A stretch of DNA of 64,000 nt from Rhodococcus koreensis (GCF_900105905.1 NZ_FNSV01000005.1:6758001-6822000), one strand, 5' to 3'; numbered from the stretch's first letter, positions 17,199 through 26,020 are shown. Numbers and translations: made by a program. Notes: generated from the letters alone by a model not told the origin.

Positions 17199-18239
17199 CT
17201 ACTTCTTGGTGGACGCCCGCTCGATCAACTCGACCGGAAGCTTCACCGATTCGACGTCGTTGCCGGCGATGAGCGACAGCAGATGACGCACCCCCGTCGC
17301 GCCGATCAGGCGGGCGGGTGACCGGACGGTCGTCAGCGGCACCGGCAGCTGGGCGACCACCGGAATGTCGTTGTACCCGACCAGTGCGAGGTCGTCGGGG
17401 ATCCGCAGCCCGAGGTCGCGGGCGACGCCGAGGACGCCGATCGCGATGGTGTCGCTGACGGTGAAGATCGCCTCGGGGCGCGAATCCGACTCGAGGAGAA
17501 CGGTGGCGGCGGCGACACCGCCGGACACGTCGAAGTCGGAGCGGACGACGCGCTCCGGTCCCAGTTCGATGCCGTTCTCGGCCAGCGCGTCCCGGAATCC
17601 GGCGAGCCGATCGCGGGAGGTGCTCGCGTGGTCGGGCCCGGCGATGGCGGCGATCTCGGTGAACCCGCGGTCGAGGAGATGGCGTCCGGCGAGGTAGCCG
17701 CCCCGGTGGTCGTCGCCGGACACGAACGGCAGACCGACGTCGGCGTGCCGGTTGAGCTGCAGCATCGGCAGCGCCCCCACCGACAGCGAGTCGACGAACT
17801 CGCGGCCGGGGCTGTGCAGGCTGCTGAGCAGCAGGCCGTCGACCTGCCTGCTGACAAGAAACTCGATGGCGCGGCGCTGGGCGTCGAGGTCGTCGGGTGG
17901 GCTCGACAGCAGCACGGAGTAGCCGGCCTGCGTGGCCGTCTCCTCGATGCCTTGGAACATCGTCGCGACCACCCCGTCGGTGAGCCGCGGCATGACGACG
18001 CCGAGGGTGGTGGTCTTGCGGGTGCGCAGGCTCGCGGCCCACAGGTTGGGCTGGTAGCCGAGTTCCACCGCCACCTCGCGCACCCGCAGCGCGGCGTCGG
18101 ACCAGCCGTCGGCGGGTTCGGGCTGCCGGAGCACCCGCGACGCCGTCGACACGTGGACGCCGGCACGTTCGGCGATCTCGCGGAGGGTCGGCGGACGCCC
18201 GGAGGTGCGGGTCGGGCGATCCGGCAGGTTCACGGGCAA
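17199..18239 (-). CDS. LacI family transcriptional regulator
   Basis: 346 aa. N-terminal HTH PPTLREIAERAGVHVSTASR (residues 16-35) with the LacI hinge region and a periplasmic-binding-like effector domain (LGVVMPRLTDGV, HADVGLPFVSGDDHRGGYLA, DDLALVGYNDIPV). It is divergent from the glutaryl-CoA dehydrogenase operon and a 28-base dyad sits between them, so it probably represses that operon and itself; the effector may be glutarate, glutaryl-CoA or a related acid (inference). Confidence 0.9.
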   Translation of the reverse strand: MPVNLPDRPTRTSGRPPTLREIAERAGVHVSTASRVLRQPEPADGWSDAALRVREVAVELGYQPNLWAASLRTRKTTTLGVVMPRLTDGVVATMFQGIEETATQAGYSVLLSSPPDDLDAQRRAIEFLVSRQVDGLLLSSLHSPGREFVDSLSVGALPMLQLNRHADVGLPFVSGDDHRGGYLAGRHLLDRGFTEIAAIAGPDHASTSRDRLAGFRDALAENGIELGPERVVRSDFDVSGGVAAATVLLESDSRPEAIFTVSDTIAIGVLGVARDLGLRIPDDLALVGYNDIPVVAQLPVPLTTVRSPARLIGATGVRHLLSLIAGNDVESVKLPVELIERASTKK

Positions 18240-18323
18240 TCCTCGCGCTCGGGGTCGGGGACCCGGCGGCCTCGTGGTTGACGTCCGCCGGAACGCGACT
18301 TAGTCTACGTGACGAAATCGTTC

Positions 18324-18351
18324 GTGCAATCGTTCTCGCGAACGTTTGCAC
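18324..18351. promoter_or_regulatory. Putative LacI-family operator
   Basis: A 28-base imperfect palindrome, GTGCAATCGTTCTC and GCGAACGTTTGCAC, pairs at 12 of 14 positions. It lies 30 bases before the gcdH start, in the region divergent from the LacI gene. An adjacent smaller dyad ACGAA-ATCG-TTCGT overlaps it at 18312-18325. Confidence 0.6.
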
Positions 18352-18381
18352 ACCAGCCCCACCGGCCCCGTGGAGGAACAC

Positions 18382-19554
18382 ATGTCCGACTCGCAGACCC
18401 TGTCCCAGCTGTTCGCCCTCGACTCGCTGCTCGACACCGAGGAGATCGCGATCCGCGACACCGTGCGCCGATTCGCCGACGATCGGATCCGGCCCCACAT
18501 CGGCGAATGGTTCGAAGCGGCCGCGCTGCCCGTGCGTGAACTGGCGGAAGGGCTGGGCGAACTCGGTGTGCTCGGCATGCACCTCGAGGGATACGGCTGC
18601 GCCGGCATGAGCGCCACCGCCTACGGCCTGGCCTGCCTGGAACTCGAGGCCGTCGACTCCGGAATCCGCAGCCTCGTGTCCGTCCAGGGCTCGCTCGCCA
18701 TGTACGCGATCCACCACTACGGCAGCGAGGACCAGAAGCAGGAATGGCTGCCGCGCATGGCCGCAGGCAAGGCGATCGGCTGCTTCGGCCTGACCGAACC
18801 CGACTTCGGCTCCAACCCCGCAGGGATGCGCACCAACGCCAAGCGGGACGGTGACGACTGGATCCTCAACGGCACCAAGATGTGGATCACCAACGGATCC
18901 GTCGCCGACGTCGCCGTCGTGTGGGCGCGCACCGACGACGGCATCCGCGGATTCGTCGTGCCCACCGACACCCCCGGCTTCTCCGCGCCCGAGATCAAGC
19001 ACAAGATGTCGCTGCGGGCGTCCGTCACGTCGGAACTCGTGCTCGAGGACGTCCGGCTGCCCGAATCCGCGATGTTGCCCGAGGCCAAGGGACTGTCCGG
19101 TCCGCTCGGCTGCCTCAACGAGGCCCGCTTCGGCATCATCTTCGGTGCGATGGGCGCCGCCCGCGACTGCCTCGAGTCCGCGATCTCCTACGCTCAGGAC
19201 CGTCAGGTGTTCGACAAGTCGCTCGCCGCCTACCAGATCACTCAGGTGAAGATCGCCGACATGGCCCTCGAGGTCGGCAAGGGACACCTGCTGGCCTACC
19301 ACCTCGGACGTCTGAAGGATCGCGGCGAGGCCCGCCCCGAGCAGGTCAGCACGGGCAAGCTGAACAACGTCCGCGAGGCCATCGCCATCGCCCGCGAGTG
19401 CCGGACCATCCTCGGCGCCAACGGAATCACGCTGGAATACCCTGTGATCCGCCACGCCAACAACCTCGAGTCGGTGCTGACCTACGAGGGAACGTCCGAG
19501 GTGCACCAGCTGGTGATCGGCCGTGCGCTGACGGGCGAGGCAGCGTTCCGGTGA
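18382..19554 (+). CDS. gcdH: Glutaryl-CoA dehydrogenase
   Basis: 390 aa acyl-CoA dehydrogenase. FAD-dependent oxidation and decarboxylation of glutaryl-CoA to crotonyl-CoA is the expected reaction. Motifs: CFGLTEPDFGSNPAGM, KMWITNGSVADVAVVWA and the C-terminal VLTYEGTSEVHQLVIGRALT, where the Glu of YEGT is the catalytic base; the preceding IRHANNLES is typical of GcdH rather than generic FadE. The start at 18382 follows GGAGG; an earlier ATG at 18346 falls within the operator. Coupled by GTGA to a CoA-transferase gene that would supply its substrate. Confidence 0.88.
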   Translation: MSDSQTLSQLFALDSLLDTEEIAIRDTVRRFADDRIRPHIGEWFEAAALPVRELAEGLGELGVLGMHLEGYGCAGMSATAYGLACLELEAVDSGIRSLVSVQGSLAMYAIHHYGSEDQKQEWLPRMAAGKAIGCFGLTEPDFGSNPAGMRTNAKRDGDDWILNGTKMWITNGSVADVAVVWARTDDGIRGFVVPTDTPGFSAPEIKHKMSLRASVTSELVLEDVRLPESAMLPEAKGLSGPLGCLNEARFGIIFGAMGAARDCLESAISYAQDRQVFDKSLAAYQITQVKIADMALEVGKGHLLAYHLGRLKDRGEARPEQVSTGKLNNVREAIAIARECRTILGANGITLEYPVIRHANNLESVLTYEGTSEVHQLVIGRALTGEAAFR

Positions 19555-20681
19555 CTGCTTCGCTGGAGGGCCTGCTGATCGCCGACTTCGGTCGGGTGCT
19601 CGCCGGGCCGTACGCCACGATGCTGCTCGCCGATCTCGGCGCCGAGGTCGTGAAGATCGAGCGCGCCGGCGTCGGCGACGACACGCGGCAGTGGGGTCCG
19701 CCGTGGGTGGGCGACGAGTCCACCTACTTCCAGTCCGTCAACCGCAACAAGCGGTCCTTCGCGTGGGACCTGCGCGACCCCGTCGACCTGGAAGAGGCGC
19801 GGGAACTGGCCGCCCGGGCCGACGTGGTGGTGGAGAACTTCCTACCCGGCACGATGGACCGGCTCGGGCTCGGCTACGACGCCGTGCGGGAGATCAATCC
19901 GGACGTCGTCTACTGCTCCGTGACCGGGTTCGGCGGCCAGAACAAGCTCCCCGGATACGACCTGCTCATCCAGGCCGTCGGCGGGTTGATGAGCATCACC
20001 GGTCCGGAACCCGGCGTTCCGACGAAGGTCGGGGTGGCCGTCGTCGACGTCATCACCGGGCTGCACGCCGCGGTCGGGATCCTGGCGGCGCTGCGGCACC
20101 GCGACCGGAGCGGGGAGGGGCAGCGGGTCGAGGTGAATCTGCTGTCGTCGCTGCTGTCCGCCCTCGCGAACCAGACGTCGGGGTATGTGGGCGCCGGTGT
20201 CGTCCCGCAGGCGATGGGAAACCGGCACCCCAGCATCGCGCCGTACGAGGTGTTCGAGACCGGCGACCGTCCGCTGGTACTCGCGGTGGGGAACAACCGT
20301 CAGTTCGCCTCTCTCGTCGAGGTTCTCGGTATTCCTGAACTCGCCGACGACGAGCGGTACGCGACCAACACGCAACGGGTGGCGCACCGCGAGCAACTGG
20401 TCCGGGACATCACCGAGGCGCTGTCCGCGGGCTCGGCGGACGAGTGGTTCGAGAAGCTGACCGACGAGGGCGTCCCGTGCGGGCCGCTCAACGACATCGC
20501 CGACGCGGTGGCGCTCGCCGAGCGGCTCGGGCTGAACCCGGTGGTCGAGATCGACGACCCGCGCAGGGACCGGCCGGTGCGGCAGGTGGCGAACCCGATC
20601 CGGCTCAGCGCCACCCCGGCGAGCTATCGCAGCGCGCCGCCGCGGCTGGGCGAGGACACCCCAGCCGTGAGTACTTGTTAA
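19551..20681 (+). CDS. CaiB/BaiF family III CoA-transferase (glutarate CoA-transferase candidate)
   Basis: 376 aa. N terminus LLIADFGRVLAGPYATMLLADLGAEVVKIE, then NRNKRSFAWDLRDP and VVENFLPGTMDRLGLGYD carry the family III fold and the Asp nucleophile region. Translationally coupled to gcdH; this pairing parallels SUGCT/C7orf10, the succinyl-CoA:glutarate CoA-transferase, so activation of glutarate is the best inference. The last residues V-S-T-C and the TAA stop are encoded by palindromic repeat copy 3. Confidence 0.87.
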   Translation: MTASLEGLLIADFGRVLAGPYATMLLADLGAEVVKIERAGVGDDTRQWGPPWVGDESTYFQSVNRNKRSFAWDLRDPVDLEEARELAARADVVVENFLPGTMDRLGLGYDAVREINPDVVYCSVTGFGGQNKLPGYDLLIQAVGGLMSITGPEPGVPTKVGVAVVDVITGLHAAVGILAALRHRDRSGEGQRVEVNLLSSLLSALANQTSGYVGAGVVPQAMGNRHPSIAPYEVFETGDRPLVLAVGNNRQFASLVEVLGIPELADDERYATNTQRVAHREQLVRDITEALSAGSADEWFEKLTDEGVPCGPLNDIADAVALAERLGLNPVVEIDDPRRDRPVRQVANPIRLSATPASYRSAPPRLGEDTPAVSTC

Positions 20682-20708
20682 CCGCCCGCGGTTAACAAGT
20701 ACTCACGG
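20665..20708. repeat. Covarying palindromic repeat, copy 3
   Basis: Perfect 20-base arms (20665-20684 and 20689-20708), 4-base loop. The core is GTGAGTACTTGTTAACCG and its complement. The variable stem position is G-C, where copies 1 and 2 have A-T and C-G. It includes the CoA-transferase stop codon. Confidence 0.92.
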
Positions 20709-20819
20709 GGGCTCTTTCCTAAGGGAGTGTTAGGAAGGCTCCGCGGCCCTTCCGTATCGATGTGACGTGACCCACTGTGGTGTGAACGCAGAGATCCAGG
20801 GCATCGAGAGGAGTCCCGC

Positions 20820-22187
20820 GTGAGCACCACATCGACGGGTGAGCGCCGAGTCATCGGCAATGTTTTGAAGGGTTCGGTCGGCAACCTGATCGAATGGTAC
20901 GACTGGTACGTCTACGCGGCGTTCAGCGTGTACTTCGCGAAGGAGTTCTTCCCCGAGGGCGACACCACCGCGCAGTTGCTGTCCACGGCAGCCGTTTTCG
21001 CGGTCGGGTTCCTCATGCGGCCGATCGGTGGCTGGATCATGGGACGGTACGCGGACCGCCGCGGTCGCCGATCGGCGCTCACTTTGTCGGTGACGGTGAT
21101 GGCGGCGGGTTCGCTCGTCATCGCCGTCACGCCGTCCTATGCGAGCATCGGGATCGTGGCGCCGGTGCTGCTGGTGATCGCCCGGATGCTGCAGGGACTG
21201 TCGGTCGGCGGCGAGTACGCCACCAGCGCCACGTACCTGGCCGAGGTCGCTTCGCCGGGCAGGCGCGGGTTCTACTCGAGCTTCCAGTACGTCACGCTCG
21301 TCGCCGGGCAGCTGATCGCACTGGGTGTGCAGATCATTCTGCAGCTGACACTGCCGGCGGAGGCCATGCAGTCGTGGGGCTGGCGGATCCCGTTCCTGAT
21401 CGGCGCCGCCGGTGCCGTCGCGGTGATGTGGCTCCGTCGCACGATGGACGAGTCGGAGGCGTTCACCGAAGAGGTGGAGGCCAAGCGCGAAGACGACGCG
21501 ACGGCGAGTGGGCCGAAGGAGGGTTCGCTGCGGATGCTGCTGCAGTACCCCCGCGAGTGCCTGCTGGTCTGCGCCCTGACGCTCGGTGGGTGCGTGGCGT
21601 TCTACACGTACACCACGTACATGCAGAAGTACATGATCAACACGTCCGGCATCTCCAAGGACACGGTGGCGTGGATCAACTTCGCGGCCCTGCTGGTGTT
21701 CATCGTGTTGCAGCCGATCGGCGGCGCACTGTCCGACCGCATCGGCCGCCGGAAGCTGCTCATCTTCTTCGGGGTGGGCGGAACCATCCTCACCGTGCCG
21801 CTGATGACGGTGCTCGGGAAGACGACGAATCCGCTGGTCGCGTTCGCGCTGATGATGCTGGGACTGATCGTCGTCACCGGATACACGTCGGTGAACGCGA
21901 TCGTGAAGACGGAGCTGTTCCCGACCAAGGTTCGTGCGCTCGGTGTCGGGTTGCCGTACGCCCTCACGTTGGCGATCTTCGGTGGAACCGTCGAGACCGT
22001 CGCCCTCGCCCTGAAGCGGGCAGGCCACGAATCGCTATTCTTCTACTACGTGACGGGGTGCATCGCCATCTCGCTCGTCGTCTACGTCTTCATGCGTGAG
22101 ACTTCGAACGGTTCGCCCCTCGACCGGACGTCCAGCCGGGCGGACACCCCGGACGACGACGTCGAGCTGGTCGACTCGCGGAGCTGA
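20820..22187 (+). CDS. MFS transporter, metabolite:H+ symporter (MHS) family
   Basis: 455 aa with about 12 hydrophobic helices. Signatures of the MHS subfamily: GNLIEWYDWYVYAAFSVYFA at the N terminus, GRYADRRGRRSAL in loop 2-3 and GLSVGGEYATSATYLAE in helix 5, as in KgtP and ShiA. Substrates of this family are mostly di- and tricarboxylates, 2-oxoglutarate or shikimate. Placed after the gcdH/CoA-transferase pair, import of glutarate or a related C5 acid is inferred. Start GTG with AGGAG 7 bases upstream. The two-component genes begin 15 bases after its stop. Confidence 0.9.
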   Translation: MSTTSTGERRVIGNVLKGSVGNLIEWYDWYVYAAFSVYFAKEFFPEGDTTAQLLSTAAVFAVGFLMRPIGGWIMGRYADRRGRRSALTLSVTVMAAGSLVIAVTPSYASIGIVAPVLLVIARMLQGLSVGGEYATSATYLAEVASPGRRGFYSSFQYVTLVAGQLIALGVQIILQLTLPAEAMQSWGWRIPFLIGAAGAVAVMWLRRTMDESEAFTEEVEAKREDDATASGPKEGSLRMLLQYPRECLLVCALTLGGCVAFYTYTTYMQKYMINTSGISKDTVAWINFAALLVFIVLQPIGGALSDRIGRRKLLIFFGVGGTILTVPLMTVLGKTTNPLVAFALMMLGLIVVTGYTSVNAIVKTELFPTKVRALGVGLPYALTLAIFGGTVETVALALKRAGHESLFFYYVTGCIAISLVVYVFMRETSNGSPLDRTSSRADTPDDDVELVDSRS

Positions 22188-22202
22188 TCGAAGGGAAGTG
22201 AC

Positions 22203-22862
22203 GTGCAGATCGCGGTGGTCGAGGACGACGACGGAGTCGGCGACGCACTCGTGGAGGCGCTGGGAACCCACGGCCACGAGGCGGTGCGCATGCGCCGCGG
22301 TTCCGATCTCCTTCTCGGCCATCGCGGTATGGACGCGGTGATCCTCGACCTCGGTCTCCCCGACGCGGACGGCCTGCAGGTGCTCCGGCAGCTGCGGGCC
22401 GTCAGCGACGTTCCGGTGGTAATCCTCACGGCCCGCGACGACGAACGGTCGGTGGTGCGGGGGCTACGCGGCGGGGCGGACGACTACCTCGTCAAGCCGG
22501 CGCGGCTCGCGGAATTGCTTGCGCGGCTCGACGTCGTGACCCAGCGCAGGCGCGCGACCGGACGTTCGGCAGAGCAGACGGTCACCGAGGGCGACGTGGT
22601 GGTCGATCTGGCGGCACGCGAGGTGGAGGTCGGCGGCGCTCCGGTGGCGTTGACAGCCAAGGAGTTCGAGCTTCTCGAGGTACTGGTCACCCGTCCCGGC
22701 GCCGCGGTGAGCCGTCAGCAGTTGATGGACGCGGTGTGGGGCGACGCGTACGTGGCCATCTCCCGCACCCTCGACGTGCACATGACGGGGCTGCGCGCGA
22801 AACTGGGCCGCCCCGGCCTCATCTCGACCATCCGCGGGTACGGCTACCGCTGGGGCACGTGA
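22203..22862 (+). CDS. OmpR-family response regulator
   Basis: 219 aa. Receiver domain with acidic pair EDDD (residues 7-10), phospho-acceptor Asp in VILDLGLPDADG (about 48), and the conserved Lys in YLVKPARLAELLARL (about 98). C-terminal winged helix with LTAKEFELLEVLVTRPGAAVS and SRTLDVHMTGLRAKLG. Start GTG follows GAAGGGAAG. It shares an operon with the sensor kinase; control of the adjacent MHS transporter or of the TAXI protein is inferred from position. Confidence 0.92.
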   Translation: MQIAVVEDDDGVGDALVEALGTHGHEAVRMRRGSDLLLGHRGMDAVILDLGLPDADGLQVLRQLRAVSDVPVVILTARDDERSVVRGLRGGADDYLVKPARLAELLARLDVVTQRRRATGRSAEQTVTEGDVVVDLAAREVEVGGAPVALTAKEFELLEVLVTRPGAAVSRQQLMDAVWGDAYVAISRTLDVHMTGLRAKLGRPGLISTIRGYGYRWGT

Positions 22863-22863
22863 C

Positions 22864-24279
22864 GTGCGCCGCCGTGTGCTCGCCGTCCTGCTGGTGTTCG
22901 CGGCCGTCGCGGTGGTGGCCTTCGCGGTCCCGCTGGCGCTGGCCACCAGTGCCGGACGGACCCAGGCCCTGCGGCTGAGCCGGGAGGCGGACGCGACGCA
23001 TTTCGCGAGCCTCGCCGGGCAGACCCAGGCCCCCGGAAGTACCACGCTGCTGCGCGAGGAGGTGGCCCGCTACCACGAGTTGTACGGCGAGGGCGTCCTC
23101 ATCGTCGACGCCAGGGGAAACGTCCGCGCCGGGGCGGGACTGTCGCCGGACGACTCCGACGTCGCCGCGGCGATCACGGCGGGACTGCGCAACCAGAAGC
23201 AGGGGATCAGCGGTTCGCTGACCCCGTGGTCGGCGAACCGGGTGCTGTCGGCCGTGCCCGTCGGCACCGGGGCGCAGGTGGACGGCGCCGTCGTCCTGGA
23301 CGTGTCCACCCGCGCCGCACGGGAATCCATCCGGACGTCGTGGCTGGTGATCGTCGCGGGGGCGCTCGGCGCGCTTGCAGCGGTCACGGCCGTCGCGATC
23401 GCGCTGTCCCGGTGGACCGTTCGCCCGCTCGGGGCGCTCACCGCCAGGGTCGGCGCCCTCACCGAGGCGGTCCCGTCCCCCCGCCCGCGGACGGGTCGCA
23501 ACTCCGGGCGGCCGCCCGGACGATACAGCGGACCGCCGGAGGTGCAGGAACTCGCAAAGGCGTTCGACACCATGTCGGGCGCCGTCCAGGCGTCCGGGCA
23601 GGCGCAGCGCCAGCTGATCGCCGACACCGCCCATCAACTCCGAAACCCCCTCGCGGCCCTGCACATCCGGCTCGACTCTCTCGGCCCGCACGTCGCCGAG
23701 GCCGGCGCCGAAACCTACCGCCGGACGGGGATGGAGGTCGATCGGCTCGGCGGAATCCTGGACGGACTGCTCGCGCTCGCCGTCGCCGAATCACCCGCCG
23801 ACGCCGGCGAGGACGAGTCCGCGCGCGGCGGGTGCGACGTCGGTGCCGTCGTCGCGGACCGTGCCGACGCCTGGACGGAGGCTCTCGGGGAATCGGGGAT
23901 GGCCCTCGTGTTCCGGCCGCCGGCCGAACCGCTGGTCGCGGACTTCCGGGACAGTCACCTGTCCCAGGTCCTGGACGTCCTGCTCAGCAACGCGCACGCG
24001 TACGCCGGTCGGGGTTCGACGGTCCGGATCGACACGGGACGGTCCGCCGCCGGAATCGAGATCCGGGTCAGCGACGACGGGGTCGGGGTGAGCGAGGACG
24101 AGATCGGCAAACTGTCTGCGCGGTTCTTCCGCGGGTCCGGGGCGGCGCAGCAGGGCACCGGGCTCGGACTGTCCATCGCGACCGCACTGGTCGAGGGCGC
24201 CGGTGGAACGCTGTCGGTCGTCGCGGAACGGCCACACGGGCTCCGGGTGACGCTGGCACTCCCGGCGGTGGCGCCGTGA
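22864..24279 (+). CDS. Sensor histidine kinase
   Basis: 471 aa. Two membrane helices (about 4-26 and 160-180) flank a short extracytoplasmic sensor region of about 130 residues; then a HAMP-like segment, the phospho-acceptor IADTAHQLRNPLAALHIRLD and the ATPase boxes SNAHAYAG, DDGVGVSEDEIGKL and GTGLGLSIATALVEGAGG. The atypical H-box HQLRNPL is common in TctE-type kinases, which sense tricarboxylates. Start GTG one base after the regulator stop. The coupled TAXI lipoprotein may deliver a ligand signal to the sensor region (inference). Confidence 0.9.
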   Translation: MRRRVLAVLLVFAAVAVVAFAVPLALATSAGRTQALRLSREADATHFASLAGQTQAPGSTTLLREEVARYHELYGEGVLIVDARGNVRAGAGLSPDDSDVAAAITAGLRNQKQGISGSLTPWSANRVLSAVPVGTGAQVDGAVVLDVSTRAARESIRTSWLVIVAGALGALAAVTAVAIALSRWTVRPLGALTARVGALTEAVPSPRPRTGRNSGRPPGRYSGPPEVQELAKAFDTMSGAVQASGQAQRQLIADTAHQLRNPLAALHIRLDSLGPHVAEAGAETYRRTGMEVDRLGGILDGLLALAVAESPADAGEDESARGGCDVGAVVADRADAWTEALGESGMALVFRPPAEPLVADFRDSHLSQVLDVLLSNAHAYAGRGSTVRIDTGRSAAGIEIRVSDDGVGVSEDEIGKLSARFFRGSGAAQQGTGLGLSIATALVEGAGGTLSVVAERPHGLRVTLALPAVAP

Positions 24280-25217
24280 TCACGCGACGAACACTGCTGC
24301 GCGGTGTCCTCGCGGCGGGTGCGACCGCGGCCACGGGTGCGGTACTCGCCGCGTGCTCGGACAGCGGTACCGATCCGCTGCGACTCGCCGCGGGTGAGGA
24401 GGGCGGATTTTTCTGGGAGTTCGCCCAGTTGACGGCCGCGGCCGCGGAACGTGCCGCACTGCCGGTGCGGATCGTCCCGGTCCGGACCGCGGGGTCGATG
24501 GAGAATCTGGCGGCGCTGGCGTCCGGGGACGCGGAACTGGCGTTGAGCCTCGCCGATGCCGCCGTGTCGGCGATGGAGGCCGGCGCCGCGTTCACCGCCC
24601 TCGGCAAGGTGTACGAGAACTACATGCAGCTCGCGGTGCGCGCCGATTCCGGGATCGCGGGCACCGCGCAGCTGCGGGGTGCCCGAATCAGTCTGGGCGC
24701 CACAGGCTCCGGAGCGGAACTGACGGGCGAACGCATCCTCGACGTCCTGGGCCTGGCGGGCCGGGGAGACGTGACGCGACTGCACCTGTCGATGACCGAT
24801 GCGGGGCAGGCGCTGCGCGACGGCACCGTCGACGCGGTGCTGTGGGCGGGCGGGGTGCCGACACCGTCGTTCGCGGATCTCGGGATCCCGCTGCGACTGC
24901 TCGACCTGTCCGCCGAACTGGAACTACTGCGGGTGCGGTTCGGCCCACGCTACGAGCCGGTGCTGATTCCGCCCGGCACGTACGGACAGCAGACGTCGGT
25001 CGCGACGATCGGTCTCGCGAACCTGCTGCTCGCCGACCCCGCCGTGTCCGACGGCGCCGCGGGCGCGATCGTCGAGGTGCTCATCGACCACGCCGCGGAA
25101 CTGGTGCCGGATCAGGCGACCGGCAGCCAGTTCCTGGACCGTCAGTCGTTGATCGTCACCGCAGGTGTGCCGCTGCACCCCGGAGCGGCCGCCGCGTACC
25201 GGAGACACCACGGCTGA
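24276..25217 (+). CDS. TAXI-type TRAP solute receptor lipoprotein (orphan)
   Basis: 313 aa. Twin-arginine-type signal TRRTLLRGVLAAGATAATGAVLAAC with a lipobox Cys at about residue 26, so an exported lipoprotein is predicted. The body fits the TAXI receptor family: VRTAGSMENLAALASGDAELAL, VYENYMQLAVRADSGI and GSGAELTGERILDVLG. Family members bind small carboxylates such as glutamate or 2-oxoglutarate. No TRAP membrane subunits lie in this window. Start GTG overlaps the kinase stop, so the protein is co-translated with the two-component system and may act as its extracellular sensor rather than in transport (inference). Confidence 0.88.
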   Translation: MITRRTLLRGVLAAGATAATGAVLAACSDSGTDPLRLAAGEEGGFFWEFAQLTAAAAERAALPVRIVPVRTAGSMENLAALASGDAELALSLADAAVSAMEAGAAFTALGKVYENYMQLAVRADSGIAGTAQLRGARISLGATGSGAELTGERILDVLGLAGRGDVTRLHLSMTDAGQALRDGTVDAVLWAGGVPTPSFADLGIPLRLLDLSAELELLRVRFGPRYEPVLIPPGTYGQQTSVATIGLANLLLADPAVSDGAAGAIVEVLIDHAAELVPDQATGSQFLDRQSLIVTAGVPLHPGAAAAYRRHHG

Positions 25218-25225
25218 GCCGGTCT

Positions 25226-26020
25226 CTACTGCACCTGGGCGACGACGAAGATGCGCCGGAACGGGAAGAACGTGCTCCCGTCCGGTCGCCGGGGATACGC
25301 CTCGTCGAGGAGCGGGACGAGTTCCTCGCGGAAGCGGTCCCAGTCCGGCGCCGAGAGGGCATCCTTGACCGGTCGGAGCGCCGTTCCGGTGATCCACTCC
25401 AGCACCGGGTTCTCCCCGGTCAACTGCTGGACGTACGTGGTCTCCCAGGCGTCGACGGCGCACCCGGCGTCCGCGAGCAGGCCCGCGTACCCGACGGGAT
25501 CGTCGACGACGTTGTCCGCCCGGAACGGCACGTCCGTCAACCACCGGGACCACCGCTCGGTCCCGGCGAGGTCCCGGACGATCGCGTGCGAGGGCGCGTC
25601 GAAGTTGCCGGGGACCTGCACCGCGATCCACGCCCCCGACGGCAGTTGTGCCGGCCAGTGGCGCAGCAACTCCCGGTGTTCGGGCACCCATTGCAGGGCG
25701 GCGTTGGAGACGACGACGCCGGTGTCGGGCTGTGGCGTCCAGTCGCGGACGTCCAGCCGGGCGGCGTCGAGGCCGCGGTCACGCGCGGCCCGGACCATCT
25801 CGGGTGAGCTGTCGGACGCCTCCAGGACGGCGTCCGGCCACCGCTGGGCGAGGCTGACGGTCAGGTTCCCCGGGCCGCAGCCGAGGTCGACCACGCGGCG
25901 GGGTGACCGCGCGTCGACACGCGACAGCAACTCGTAGAACGGGCGCCCCCGATGGTCCGCGAAGGCGAGGTACTTGTCCGGATCCCATATGTCGTCCACG
26001 CCTTCAAACAGTACGCCCAT
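25226..26020 (-). CDS. tam: Trans-aconitate methyltransferase-like SAM enzyme
   Basis: 264 aa class I methyltransferase. VVDLGCGPGNLTVSLAQRWP is the SAM motif, followed by ASDSSPEMVRAARDRG and VVSNAALQWVPEHRELLRHW; the overall pattern, including DKYLAFADHRGRPFYELLSR at the N terminus, tracks E. coli Tam (252 aa). Tam methylates trans-aconitate, which inhibits aconitase. The start at 26020 was chosen as the first Met in frame upstream of DIWDPDKYLAF; no strong ribosome site precedes it. Lies 17 bases after the stop of an acyl-CoA dehydrogenase gene, same strand. Confidence 0.83.
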   Translation of the reverse strand: MGVLFEGVDDIWDPDKYLAFADHRGRPFYELLSRVDARSPRRVVDLGCGPGNLTVSLAQRWPDAVLEASDSSPEMVRAARDRGLDAARLDVRDWTPQPDTGVVVSNAALQWVPEHRELLRHWPAQLPSGAWIAVQVPGNFDAPSHAIVRDLAGTERWSRWLTDVPFRADNVVDDPVGYAGLLADAGCAVDAWETTYVQQLTGENPVLEWITGTALRPVKDALSAPDWDRFREELVPLLDEAYPRRPDGSTFFPFRRIFVVAQVQ

